Positions 1 through 6,208 are shown, counted from the first letter of the stretch. The stretch: 9,811 nucleotides of DNA from an uncultured Roseburia sp. (GCA_945928585.1 CAMENQ010000063.1:1-9811); one strand, 5' to 3'. The notes: generated by a model from the sequence alone, not told the origin. Translations and numbers: made by a program.

Positions 1-338
1 AGAATGCTGATAATGTAGATAAGTTTATTGAACTGGTACACCGATACACAGATTTCACAGAGCTCACTACTCCTATGATTCATGAATTTGTTGATAAAAT
101 CGTGGTACACGAAGCAGACAAATCTTCCGGTGACAGAATACAGCAGATTGATATTTATCTCAAGTATGTGGGAAAACTGGATGTCCCGATGCCGGAGCTT
201 ACTCCCGAACAGATAAAAGAAGAAGAACGTAAACGCCGTAAACGTGCATGGAATCGTACTTATATGCGTCGCAAATACGAGCGTGAAAAGGCGGAACGTG
301 AAGCAAAAGAAGAAGAGTTACCTGAGCCAGTCGGTTAG
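1..338 (+). CDS. large serine recombinase, C-terminal part (5' end outside window)
   Basis: The reading frame is open from the left edge (first full codon at base 3) to the TAG at 336-338, giving about 111 visible residues. The stretch reading FVDKIVVHEADKSSGDR, followed by QIDIYLKYVGKLDVP and a very basic, highly charged tail rich in Arg, Lys and Glu, matches the DUF4368-type C-terminus of large serine recombinases of the TnpX/TndX (Tn4451/Tn5397) type. These enzymes excise and integrate mobile elements by serine-mediated double-strand cleavage. The catalytic N-terminal resolvase domain and the zinc-ribbon/recombinase domain must lie left of the window. The ATG at 75 is an internal methionine, not the start, because the upstream codons stay in frame and continue the family sequence. 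Such genes often sit at the very end of their element with the attachment site just after the stop, which fits the abrupt change that follows. Confidence 0.85.
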   Translation, partial: NADNVDKFIELVHRYTDFTELTTPMIHEFVDKIVVHEADKSSGDRIQQIDIYLKYVGKLDVPMPELTPEQIKEEERKRRKRAWNRTYMRRKYEREKAEREAKEEELPEPVG

Positions 339-354
339 ACTGCCCCAGAAATAA

Positions 355-513
355 CCCTGTGAAAATGATATATGTGTTTCATTACTTGCAGAAGCAGGGG
401 TTGATGATAGACTTGTTAAAAAGATAGTAGGTCATAAAGGGCAGGGAGTAACACAGCAAGTATATACTCACTTTGAGATAGAAGCCCTTTTAGATGCTAT
501 AAATAAAATTTGA
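355..513 (+). pseudogene. tyrosine recombinase/phage-type integrase, C-terminal remnant
   Basis: From about 373 the frame reads CVSLLAEAGVDDRLVKKIVG, then HKGQGVTQQVYTHFEIEALL, ending at TGA 511-513. This is the C-terminal end of the catalytic domain of a tyrosine site-specific recombinase. The GH of the conserved GHK motif supplies the late active-site His, and the Tyr in VYTHFE is the expected nucleophile. The preceding Arg-containing HxxR motif and everything N-terminal of it are missing. The frame is closed by a TAA at 352-354 and the family similarity fades at about 365-375, only some 30 bases after the serine recombinase stop. The gene is therefore truncated and cannot be active alone. 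The likely cause is insertion of the serine-recombinase element into the integrase gene, or recombination between elements. No ribosome binding site precedes the fragment. Confidence 0.8.
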
Positions 514-531
514 GTAAAGGAGTGATGCAGA

Positions 532-561
532 ATGATTGTAAAAATTAAAAAGGCTCTGTAG
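532..561 (+). CDS. possible 9-codon leader peptide, or 5' end of a nonsense-mutated ORF
   Basis: The ATG at 532 is preceded by a strong Shine-Dalgarno sequence (AAAGGAG at about 516-522, 9 nt spacing) and encodes MIVKIKKAL before a TAG at 559-561. The stop lies inside the 5' arm of the hairpin at 552-583. Downstream the same frame stays open from 562 through the ATG at 670 to 1005, so one G-to-A change (TGG to TAG) may have split a longer ORF. Two readings fit: a regulatory leader peptide whose translation affects the hairpin, or a disrupted gene start. The open stretch between 562 and 669 is only 36 codons, which can occur by chance. Confidence 0.3.
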   Translation: MIVKIKKAL

Positions 562-583
562 TATCGGCAAATACCACAAAGCC
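552..583. repeat. inverted repeat/hairpin, 13-bp stem with two mismatches
   Basis: Bases 552-564 pair with 571-583 around a 6-nt loop (CGGCAA). Eleven of 13 positions pair; the mismatches are 556/579 (C-A) and 560/575 (A-C). There is no T-tract after it, so it is not a standard intrinsic terminator. It lies between the integrase remnant and the first small gene of the element. It could be an RNA control structure or a protein-binding palindrome. Confidence 0.5.
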
Positions 584-669
584 ACACCCTACAACTACTA
601 ACCACAGCAATTAAGGGATATGCAAATTATAGCATACTTCCCGGAGAAACGAAAGGAAGAAATGTAATC

Positions 670-1005
670 ATGCAAAATGAATTTTCAAGAAACTATGAAA
701 AATTAAATAAGGACGGTAAATTTTTTGTAGACTGTGCTATGAAAGCAGCTTTAAGCAGTCCTACATACTTACTTGAAACACCACAAGAGGAACTTGAAGC
801 CATCAAGCAGATGCAGGAAGAAAAAGAAGAAATCAGACGCAATATAAAGGAGCAGCAAGATAAGTATTATGAAGAACTCAAGGCAGAATGTGATACTATG
901 ACAGCTGAGGACTACCGGCAGAAATTAAATGAATTATTTGCATCTCTGGAACTGTACAAGCTAAGATATTTCTATATCTTCATCAATGCAAAAATGCATA
1001 TGTGA
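670..1005 (+). CDS. hypothetical small helical protein of a mobile element
   Basis: I do not recognise this 111-residue protein. The N-terminus carries FSRNYEKLNKDGKFFVD, reminiscent of the NYxKLNxxG helix found in phage- and element-encoded regulator proteins, but this similarity is weak. Residues about 35-80 are dense in Glu, Lys and Gln (QMQEEKEEIRRNIKEQQDK) and should form a long charged helix or coiled coil. There is no signal peptide or membrane segment. The start at ATG 670 has an upstream purine-rich AAAGGAAG about 10 nt away. An in-frame extension upstream to a TAG at 559 is open but has no start codon of comparable quality. The next gene begins 16 nt after this stop, so the two are probably co-transcribed. 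A regulatory or accessory role in the element is only a guess. Confidence 0.6.
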   Translation: MQNEFSRNYEKLNKDGKFFVDCAMKAALSSPTYLLETPQEELEAIKQMQEEKEEIRRNIKEQQDKYYEELKAECDTMTAEDYRQKLNELFASLELYKLRYFYIFINAKMHM

Positions 1006-1021
1006 AAGGTGGTGCAGGACA

Positions 1022-1249
1022 ATGACGAAACAGGATTGGATAAATGCTTTTGACGAGTTGGACAAAGAGCATACCGAACTTTATCAAGAAGTTTTACAAC
1101 AAAATTTAAGAAATATATTATATGATATTGCAAGAGAATGCAATAATAAAGAACACTTGGAACTAATGGCAGGCTTTTGTAGTTACATGATAGGAAAAAG
1201 AATAGCCCAGTATTCCGACGGTTATAGATTAGTTGAATTAGAGAAATAA
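1022..1249 (+). CDS. hypothetical 75-residue protein of a mobile element
   Basis: I do not recognise this gene. It encodes an acidic, probably all-helical 75-residue protein starting MTKQDWINAFDELDKEHTEL, with one internal Cys (AREC), a second in GFCSYM and no membrane segment. An upstream in-frame ATG at 986 would add 12 residues and overlap the previous gene. I prefer ATG 1022 because it has a good Shine-Dalgarno sequence (AAAGGTGG at about 1003-1010, 11 nt away) directly after the stop of the preceding gene, giving a compact two-gene unit. An intrinsic terminator follows 31 nt after the stop. A larger open frame on the opposite strand over the same bases lacks any family resemblance and is taken as a shadow. 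Confidence 0.55.
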   Translation: MTKQDWINAFDELDKEHTELYQEVLQQNLRNILYDIARECNNKEHLELMAGFCSYMIGKRIAQYSDGYRLVELEK

Positions 1250-1280
1250 CCATTACAAAAACCGTATAATAAGTACACTT

Positions 1281-1317
1281 AATAAAAGGGTGCCCGGATA
1301 AAAGGCATCCTTTTATT
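1281..1317 (+). terminator. intrinsic terminator of the element's small-gene unit
   Basis: AATAAAAGGGTGCC (1281-1294) pairs with GGCATCCTTTTATT (1304-1317) over 14 positions, with one G-T wobble and a 9-nt loop. The GC core flanked by A and T runs allows termination in both directions; for plus-strand transcripts the T-rich part is TTTTATTAT. It closes the two small genes ending at 1249. Confidence 0.7.
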
Positions 1318-1380
1318 ATGCTCTCCGTACTTATTCCGATTTTAGCCCCCCTAAACCGTCATAGTTGCCCCTACAGAAAA

Positions 1381-1408
1381 GCATAATATGAGATTGTACG
1401 CATAATAT
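1381..1408. repeat. pair of 9-bp direct repeats GCATAATAT, 19 bp apart
   Basis: GCATAATAT occurs at 1381-1389 and again at 1400-1408, a centre-to-centre spacing of 19 bp, close to two helical turns. The pair lies in the gene-free strip between the element's last terminator and rpsI, next to a second repeat cluster. Paired same-face sites near an element end suggest binding of an excisionase or an integrase arm domain, but the function is inferred from position only. Confidence 0.4.
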
Positions 1409-1422
1409 CAGTTATTTCCTAA

Positions 1423-1476
1423 ATTGTCAAAGAAATTTGTGTGCTACGTGTGTGCTACGTGTGTGCTATTGTCAAA
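1423..1476. repeat. three 11-bp-phased copies of TGTGTGCTA, bracketed by ATTGTCAAA
   Basis: TGTGTGCTACG starts at 1438 and 1449, and TGTGTGCTA follows at 1460-1468, so three 9-bp sites repeat with an 11-bp period. ATTGTCAAA occurs on both sides, at 1423-1431 and 1468-1476, the second overlapping the end of the third repeat. The 11-bp period puts all three sites on nearly the same face of the helix, as seen for arm-type sites of tyrosine integrases. The cluster lies just inside the presumed element/host border. Together with the repeats at 1381-1408 it fills the 1318-1517 strip, where I see no gene. Confidence 0.5.
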
Positions 1477-1517
1477 AATTCTGCACTTTTTTAGAAAATT
1501 ATTAAAATCACAAGTAT

Positions 1518-1556
1518 AAAAAAAGTCCCCAAAACACAAGGCTTTGAGGACTTTTT
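1518..1556 (-). terminator. intrinsic terminator of rplM-rpsI (bidirectional form)
   Basis: AGTCCCCAAA (1524-1533) pairs with TTTGAGGACT (1543-1552) over 10 positions with one mismatch, around a 9-nt loop. Read on the minus strand the hairpin is followed by seven T residues (complement of 1518-1524), placing it 28 nt after the rpsI stop. The T-run at 1552-1556 would also stop plus-strand transcripts from the mobile element before they enter rpsI antisense. Confidence 0.85.
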
Positions 1557-1580
1557 GTAAATCTTGTATTCTGTTTTGAA

Positions 1581-1979
1581 CTATCTCTTTGAGAACTGTG
1601 GAGCACGACGGGCTGCCTTTAAGCCGTACTTCTTTCTCTCCTTCATTCTTGGGTCTCTTGTTAAGAAGCCTTCCTTCTTGAGAGCCGGTCTGTAATCAGC
1701 GTCTACCTGAAGTAATGCTCTTGAGATACCATGTCTGATGGCACCTGCCTGACCTGTGTATCCACCACCATGAACGTTTACTAATACGTCAAACTTTCCT
1801 TCTGTCTCTGTTGCTACTAAAGGCTGCTTAACGATAACCTTTAATGTCTCAAGTCCGAAGTACTCATCTAAAGATCTTTTATTTACAGTAATCTGACCAT
1901 TACCTGGTACTAAATATACTCTTGCGATACTCTTTTTTCTTCTACCTGTTCCGTAAAACTTATTGCTTGACTTTGCCAC
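1581..1979 (-). CDS. rpsI: 30S ribosomal protein S9 (uS9)
   Basis: The 132-residue protein is full length for S9 (about 130). It has the N-terminal [18 protein letters not shown] motif (residues 9-26), the [19 protein letters not shown] core (71-89), and the basic tail with [12 protein letters not shown] ending in SKR, the conserved C-terminus that reaches the P-site tRNA in the small-subunit head. The ATG is preceded by AAAGGAGG at good spacing. It lies 25 nt after rplM with no terminator between them, the near-universal rplM-rpsI pair, so the two are one transcript. The terminator 28 nt downstream ends the unit. The gene is intact even though mobile-element DNA begins just beyond that terminator. 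Confidence 0.98.
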   Translation of the reverse strand: MAKSSNKFYGTGRRKKSIARVYLVPGNGQITVNKRSLDEYFGLETLKVIVKQPLVATETEGKFDVLVNVHGGGYTGQAGAIRHGISRALLQVDADYRPALKKEGFLTRDPRMKERKKYGLKAARRAPQFSKR

Positions 1980-2004
1980 TGTAATTTCCTCCTTTCAAAG
2001 TTTC

Positions 2005-2433
2005 CTAGAATGTTAATGTTTCCGGCTTCTGTGCTGCATGTGGATGCTCAGCTCCTGCATATACATGAAGCTTTGTGAACATTTCTCTTCCTAAAGGTCC
2101 CTTTGGAAGCATGCCCTTAACTGCAAGCTCAATAACCTTCTCCGGCTTCTTAGCAAGCATCTCTCTGAGAGTTGTCTCCTTTAATCCGCCGATATAATCT
2201 GAATGGCTGTAATACATCTTCTGATCTAACTTTCTTCCTGTTACATCAATCTTCTCTGCATTTACAACTATCACATAGTCACCTGTGTCGATATGTGGTG
2301 TGTAGGTTGGCTTGTTCTTTCCTCTTAACACCTTAGCTATCTCAGATGCAAGACGTCCTAATGTACATCCTGTTGCATCTACAACATACCATTTTCTTTC
2401 AATTGTTTCCGGACTAGCCATAAAACTCTTCAT
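2005..2433 (-). CDS. rplM: 50S ribosomal protein L13 (uL13)
   Basis: The 142-residue protein is the normal length for bacterial L13. Seen in order are [20 protein letters not shown] (residues 15-34), the [16 protein letters not shown] strand (47-62), [10 protein letters not shown] (74-83), [12 protein letters not shown] (105-116) and the C-terminal [16 protein letters not shown] (123-138), all family hallmarks. L13 is an early-assembly 23S rRNA-binding protein of the large subunit. The ATG at 2431-2433 has TAGGAGGAAG about 7 nt upstream; the second ATG (residue 5) has no such site, so the longer form is chosen. Transcription is expected from the consensus promoter at 2608-2636 through a leader of about 168 nt, and continues into rpsI. 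Confidence 0.98.
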   Translation of the reverse strand: MKSFMASPETIERKWYVVDATGCTLGRLASEIAKVLRGKNKPTYTPHIDTGDYVIVVNAEKIDVTGRKLDQKMYYSHSDYIGGLKETTLREMLAKKPEKVIELAVKGMLPKGPLGREMFTKLHVYAGAEHPHAAQKPETLTF

Positions 2434-2601
2434 TGGTCTTCCTCCTATAAATAATAAAATCTTGTTTAAATCAGAATTATCATCTCAGATAATTCTCAAA
2501 TATAATGAATGCTCCATCGGGGCTAAAGATTTTGCAATTCACCTTCAAGCCACAAAATACGCTGTTTTCAAAGAAAACTGCATATCTGTTTCTTGTCAAC
2601 G
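2434..2601 (-). promoter_or_regulatory. rplM 5' leader with hairpins; possible autoregulatory L13 leader
   Basis: The distance from the expected transcription start (about 2601) to the rplM ATG is about 168 nt, long for a simple 5' UTR. It contains a perfect 9-bp hairpin with a 6-nt loop (2473-2496; AGAATTATC pairing with GATAATTCT) and an imperfect hairpin at 2561-2581 (GTTTTC/GAAAAC extended by GC/GC across one A-A mismatch). Ribosomal-protein leaders that bind their own protein, including an L13 leader class in Firmicutes, are known. I cannot confirm that this sequence fits that family model, so the call rests on position, length and visible pairing. Confidence 0.45.
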
Positions 2602-2607
2602 TTTGGT

Positions 2608-2636
2608 ATTATATACTAAATAAATTTTTATGTCAA
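2608..2636 (-). promoter_or_regulatory. consensus sigma-A promoter of rplM-rpsI
   Basis: On the minus strand TTGACA (complement of 2631-2636) is followed after exactly 17 nt by TATAAT (complement of 2608-2613). Both hexamers are perfect consensus and the spacer is optimal and AT-rich, as expected for a strong ribosomal-protein promoter. Transcription should start near 2601. Confidence 0.88.
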
Positions 2637-2759
2637 TAGTTTAGACGTGTAACTTTTCGGAAAACCGTCAAAAAATTTAGTTTGCGAAAGTTATCCTATA
2701 AAATGGCTCATTTGTTACCACTTTCTTCTACCATTTCTTCGGTTTCATATCATCTTAAA
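2637..2759. other. gap between truA and the rplM promoter; no gene or clear terminator
   Basis: I see no gene here. AACTTTTCG (2651-2659) can pair with CGAAAGTT (2685-2692) with one bulged base, enclosing a second small inverted repeat (CGGAAAACCG). Neither is followed by a proper T-tract on the minus strand, so a truA terminator is not established and some readthrough into rplM is possible. Confidence 0.4.
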
Positions 2760-3512
2760 TCAGTAATCCATCCCCTCATACTCCAGCTTAACAAGGGTAA
2801 GTCCGCAGGCTGCTACCTTCTGGCCTGCCTGTCCTCTGTCCTTAGACTCTATTATTTCCTTTACATGCTCAGGAGGATAGACATTTAAGCCTACCTTCAT
2901 AAGGGTTCCCACAATAATGCGGACCATATTATATAAGAAGCCATTGCCTCTTATAAGTATTTTTATCATGTCTCCGCTTTTTGCTATATCAATGGAGTAA
3001 ACGGTACGGACTGTATTTTCCACCTGACTGTGGGATGAGCAGAAGCTTTTAAAATCATGCTCACCTACTATATACTCTGCTGCCTGCTTCATTTTTTCCA
3101 CATCAAGCTTCATATATACAAAATGTGAATACAGTCTTTCCGTCGGCATGGGAAATGTGCGGTTTAGGATTTTATATTCATATGTTTTTATGCTGTTGCA
3201 GTATCTTGGATGAAAATCCTCCGGTACTTCTTTTGATTCCTGAATACGTATGTCGTTTGGAAGCCTTTGATTAAGAGCAAAGGATATTTTTTCGCCTGGT
3301 ATTCTTGTTTCCGTATCAAATACTGCCACATTTCCAAGGGCATGAACACCTGAATCAGTTCTGCTTGCACCTATCACATGGATATCCTCATTTAACAGTC
3401 TTGAAAGTTCTCTGTTTATAACCTCCTCTACTGTTATTCCGTTATCCTGTATCTGCCAGCCACAGTAATTTGTTCCGTCATATGCAATTCTTAGAAAAAC
3501 TCTCTTGCTCAA
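2760..3512 (-). CDS. truA: tRNA pseudouridine(38-40) synthase
   Basis: TruA isomerises uridines 38, 39 and 40 in the anticodon stem-loop of many tRNAs. The 250-residue protein has the usual length. It shows the N-terminal RIAYDGTNYCGWQ motif (8-20), the catalytic loop GASRTDSGVHA with nucleophilic Asp53, HPRYCNSIKTYEY (101-113) and the FLYNMVR motif (192-198). The start codon is TTG (complement of 3510-3512). It is supported by AAAGGAGG 7 nt upstream and by the protein beginning MSKRVFLRIAYDG as the family does; no ATG is available nearby. The Shine-Dalgarno sequence overlaps the ecfT stop codon, so translation is probably coupled to the ECF transporter genes. The ecfA-ecfT-truA-rplM-rpsI order is conserved in many Firmicutes. 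Confidence 0.97.
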   Translation of the reverse strand: MSKRVFLRIAYDGTNYCGWQIQDNGITVEEVINRELSRLLNEDIHVIGASRTDSGVHALGNVAVFDTETRIPGEKISFALNQRLPNDIRIQESKEVPEDFHPRYCNSIKTYEYKILNRTFPMPTERLYSHFVYMKLDVEKMKQAAEYIVGEHDFKSFCSSHSQVENTVRTVYSIDIAKSGDMIKILIRGNGFLYNMVRIIVGTLMKVGLNVYPPEHVKEIIESKDRGQAGQKVAACGLTLVKLEYEGMDY

Positions 3513-3519
3513 GCTTTTC

Positions 3520-3527
3520 CCTCCTTT
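3520..3527 (-). promoter_or_regulatory. truA ribosome binding site overlapping the ecfT stop
   Basis: AAAGGAGG on the minus strand sits 7 nt before the TTG start of truA and shares bases with the ecfT TAA (3526-3528). It decides the non-ATG start and suggests termination-reinitiation coupling between ecfT and truA. Confidence 0.8.
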
Positions 3528-4326
3528 AAAGCAATATCTCCACCAATATCATAGTTCCAAGATATACTGCCAGAATAATGTATGCCGTATAATCTCTTCC
3601 CTTATATTTAAGAGGTTTCATCTTTGTTCTTCCATCTCCGCCTCTGTAGCATCTTGCCTCCATTGCCGTAGCCAGATCCATTGCCCTCTTTACTGCCGAT
3701 ACTACAAGCGGCACGATAAGAGGTATCATTCCTTTTGCCCTCTTTAAGAAATTTCCTGTTTCAAAATCTGCACCTCTTGCCATCTGCGCCTTCATTATCT
3801 TGTCCGTCTCCTCTGTGAGAATAGGAATAAATCTGAAGGCTATGGACATCATCATTGCCACATCATGAACAGGCACCTTTATATACGAAAGAGGCCTGAA
3901 GGCTTTTTCCAGTCCGTCTGCTATATCTGTCGGTGTGGTTGTAAGTGTCATAAGTGAGGAACCCATAATAAGATAAATAAGTCTCACTATTACCTTTGCT
4001 CCCCTTATGAGACCATTGTCCGTTATCTTTATGAAACCAAGTTCAAACAATACCTTTCCGTCTGTAAAGAAAACCGTAAATATGGCACTGAATACAAGCA
4101 GAAATAATATTGCCTTAAGTCCCTTTACCATATATTTAAATGGAACCTTTGATACCTTAATACATACTGCCAGAAATACGGTAGCAATAATATAACCATA
4201 TACTGTATCATTGACAAATAATGATATTAAAAAAACCATTGTTCCAAGCAGCTTTACCCTTGGGTCAAGTGAATGTATCGGAGAATTTGCCGGATAATAT
4301 TGTCCTATAGTAATATCTCTAAGCAT
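3526..4326 (-). CDS. ecfT: ECF transporter transmembrane component EcfT
   Basis: EcfT is the membrane scaffold that links the two ECF ATPases to exchangeable substrate-binding S components for vitamins and other micronutrients. Starting at ATG 4326 the protein has 266 residues, normal for the family. It shows the N-terminal [18 protein letters not shown] motif, several hydrophobic segments (roughly residues 28-60, 72-90, 112-130, 155-170, 203-215, 248-266) and the two cytoplasmic coupling motifs, [10 protein letters not shown] (about 180-189) and [14 protein letters not shown] (about 221-234). The second is ARC rather than ARG, a variation seen in this family. A GTG at 4332 would add two residues but lies only 3 nt from the Shine-Dalgarno sequence, so ATG 4326 is preferred. 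The gene overlaps the end of ecfA by 8 nt and is followed directly by truA. No S component is encoded in the window, so this is a shared (group II) module. Confidence 0.95.
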   Translation of the reverse strand: MLRDITIGQYYPANSPIHSLDPRVKLLGTMVFLISLFVNDTVYGYIIATVFLAVCIKVSKVPFKYMVKGLKAILFLLVFSAIFTVFFTDGKVLFELGFIKITDNGLIRGAKVIVRLIYLIMGSSLMTLTTTPTDIADGLEKAFRPLSYIKVPVHDVAMMMSIAFRFIPILTEETDKIMKAQMARGADFETGNFLKRAKGMIPLIVPLVVSAVKRAMDLATAMEARCYRGGDGRTKMKPLKYKGRDYTAYIILAVYLGTMILVEILL

Positions 4327-6208
4327 CTGCACTCACCTCCAATACACCTGACAGCTCCCTTACTGCCCTGTCTACAGTAGTGACGTGATTGCTAAGAGCT
4401 ATATTCCTTTTTCTAAGCTCTGCCACAAGATATGTAACCTGTGGTGCAGCCAATCCGATTTCCTCAAGTTCCTTATAATAGGTAAACACTTCATCCGGAG
4501 TGCCGTCATATGCCACCTGTCCCTTATTCATTACAATGATACGGTCTGCATATTTTGCCACATCCTCCATACTGTGTGAAACAAGTATAATGGTGATTTT
4601 TCGTTCTCTGTGAAGATTGTTTATAAGGCTTAAAATTTCATCCCTGCCTTTAGGGTCAAGTGCTGCCGTAGGCTCGTCAAGTATCAGCACCTCTGTTTCC
4701 ATTGCCAGCACTCCTGCTATTGCCACTCGTCTTTTCTGACCGCCGCTAAGCTCAAATGGTGATTTATCCCAAAGGCTTTCATCTGCACCTACTGCCTTAA
4801 GAGCCTCTATGGCAGTCTGCTTTGCCTCCTCATCACTTTTTCCGAGATTTTTCGGGCCAAACATTACATCCTCAAGTACCGTAGCTTCAAAAAGCTGGTA
4901 CTCCGGATATTGAAAAACAAGTCCTACCTTTTTTCTAAGCTCCGGCATTACGAAATCTTCGTCATAAATGTTTTTGTCCCTGAATAAAAGCCTGCCGCTT
5001 TCAGCCTTTATTAATCCGTTTAAATGCTGTATAAGGGTAGATTTTCCTGAACCGGTATGACCGATTATACCAATAAACTGCCCTTCATACAGTTTCAGGT
5101 TTATGTCCTTTAAAGCGTGTATGCGAAATGCAGTGTCTGCACTGTAAGTATAATTTATGTGGTCTAAAGTCATTATAATATTTTCTGCATTGTCAGCAGT
5201 GTTTACATTTTCCACATCTGTCTGTTCATTTGGTTTATTTATTATGCTGTCGCTCTCAGACAACCTTAATTTTTCCTGTTGTAAAGGCTGTTGTTTCAGC
5301 TGTTTTTCAAGCTGTTCCACAAACTCATCTATAGTAAGGACTCCGTCTTCAAATTCTGCCCCCTTTTTTTTCAGTTTATGGGCAATTTCCGTTACCTGAG
5401 GTACATCAAGACCAAGTCCCTTTATTTTATCTACATTCGAAAATACCTCTCTTGGTGTTCCCTTGAGAGCTATTTTTCCATTGTCCATTACAAACACCTT
5501 ATCAGCACATATTACCTCATCCATATAGTGGGTAATAAGTATGATTGTAACCTTTTCCTGTCTGTTTAATTCCCTAAGAGTAGCAAGCACTTCCTTACGA
5601 CCGTTTGGGTCAAGCATGGCTGTCGGCTCGTCAAGGACTATACACTTTGGCTTCATTGCCATAATACCTGCTATGGCTACTCTCTGCTTTTGTCCTCCGC
5701 TAAGCTTAGTCGGGGAATGATGTCTGTATTCAATCATTCCTACTGCATTTAAGGATTTTTCTACTCTTTCCCATATTTCATCTGTGGGCACTCCCAGATT
5801 TTCAGGTCCAAAGCCTACATCCTCCTCCACAATGGTGGCTATAATTTGATTGTCCGGATTCTGAAATACCATACCTGCCTGCTGTCTTATGCTCCACAAA
5901 TTTTTGTCATCCTTTGTGTCCATTCCTGCTACATATACAGTTCCCTCTGTAGGCATAAGAATGGCATTAATATGTTTTGCAAGAGTAGATTTTCCCGAGC
6001 CGTTATGTCCAAGTATGGCAATAAAATCTCCCGGCTCTACATCCAACGAAACATTATCTACTGCACGGAAGCGGTCTACTTCTTTTCCTTCCTCATCTGT
6101 ATCCACAAATTCATGAACCAGTCCAGATACACTTACTATATGTGTATAGTCCGGCTTTTCCAAGTGCAACGCCTCAGAGGCTGTCGCCTTTTTTTTCTTT
6201 CCAAACAT
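4319..6208 (-). CDS. fused EcfA1-EcfA2 ATPase of the ECF transporter
   Basis: One 629-codon frame holds both ATPases of the energy-coupling factor module, normally two genes of about 280 codons each (ecfA1, ecfA2). The first domain (about 22-300) has Walker [10 protein letters not shown] (67-75), Q-loop VFQNPDNQ (114-121), signature LSGGQKQR (169-176), Walker B VLDEPT with Glu194, and switch His227. The second (about 346-620) has GHTGSGKST (383-391), the EcfA2-like Q-loop [10 protein letters not shown] (431-440), LSGGQKRR (487-494), LILDEPT with Glu512, and His545. All catalytic residues are present in both halves. A Gln-rich then acidic low-complexity linker (about 300-345) joins them. The internal Met346 has no Shine-Dalgarno sequence before it and no stop or frameshift separates the halves, so this is a true fusion. 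ATP hydrolysis by the pair drives vitamin uptake through EcfT. The ATG at 6206-6208 has only a weak AGG upstream. Confidence 0.95.
   Translation of the reverse strand: MFGKKKKATASEALHLEKPDYTHIVSVSGLVHEFVDTDEEGKEVDRFRAVDNVSLDVEPGDFIAILGHNGSGKSTLAKHINAILMPTEGTVYVAGMDTKDDKNLWSIRQQAGMVFQNPDNQIIATIVEEDVGFGPENLGVPTDEIWERVEKSLNAVGMIEYRHHSPTKLSGGQKQRVAIAGIMAMKPKCIVLDEPTAMLDPNGRKEVLATLRELNRQEKVTIILITHYMDEVICADKVFVMDNGKIALKGTPREVFSNVDKIKGLGLDVPQVTEIAHKLKKKGAEFEDGVLTIDEFVEQLEKQLKQQPLQQEKLRLSESDSIINKPNEQTDVENVNTADNAENIIMTLDHINYTYSADTAFRIHALKDINLKLYEGQFIGIIGHTGSGKSTLIQHLNGLIKAESGRLLFRDKNIYDEDFVMPELRKKVGLVFQYPEYQLFEATVLEDVMFGPKNLGKSDEEAKQTAIEALKAVGADESLWDKSPFELSGGQKRRVAIAGVLAMETEVLILDEPTAALDPKGRDEILSLINNLHRERKITIILVSHSMEDVAKYADRIIVMNKGQVAYDGTPDEVFTYYKELEEIGLAAPQVTYLVAELRKRNIALSNHVTTVDRAVRELSGVLEVSADA
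4336..4340 (-). promoter_or_regulatory. ecfT ribosome binding site inside the end of the ATPase gene
   Basis: GGAGG on the minus strand lies 9 nt before ATG 4326 and only 3 nt before the alternative GTG 4332. It therefore favours the ATG start. It is embedded in the last codons of the fused ATPase gene, consistent with translational coupling. Confidence 0.7.

Larger units (their letters stand above)
1..1517. mobile_element. right-hand end of integrated element(s) abutting rpsI
   Basis: This stretch differs from the rest of the window. Its genes run on the plus strand, opposite to the housekeeping block, and it holds two recombinase fragments of different classes, two small unrecognised ORFs, a terminator and clusters of short direct repeats. 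It stops next to the intrinsic terminator behind rpsI. This is the usual look of the end of an integrative conjugative or mobilizable element, or of a decayed prophage. The exact border with host DNA cannot be fixed because the other end of the element, and so the duplicated attachment core, lies outside the window. I place the border somewhere between the terminator at 1281-1317 and the rpsI terminator at about 1518. Integration at the 3' side of rpsI is known for streptococcal integrative elements; applying that here is inference. Confidence 0.65.

Noticed and set aside
972..1253. 93-codon open frame on the minus strand over the second small element gene
   Set aside because: It has no family resemblance, no convincing ribosome site, and runs antisense to two tightly spaced plus-strand genes with good ribosome sites that end in a terminator.
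1341..1355. TTTAG-CCCCC-CTAAA small palindrome
   Set aside because: A 5-bp stem with no further context; likely chance, although it lies in the element border strip.
1438..1468. Short repeats as a possible CRISPR array
   Set aside because: The units are 9-11 bp with only 2 bp between them, far too short for repeat-spacer structure, and no cas gene is present.
2651..2692. Inverted repeat as a truA terminator
   Set aside because: The stem has a bulge, a long inner loop and no T-tract on the minus strand after it.
5170..5320. Sequencing frameshift or missed stop creating an artificial EcfA1-EcfA2 fusion
   Set aside because: Both domains and the linker are in one uninterrupted frame, and no ribosome binding site precedes the internal Met at the start of the second domain.
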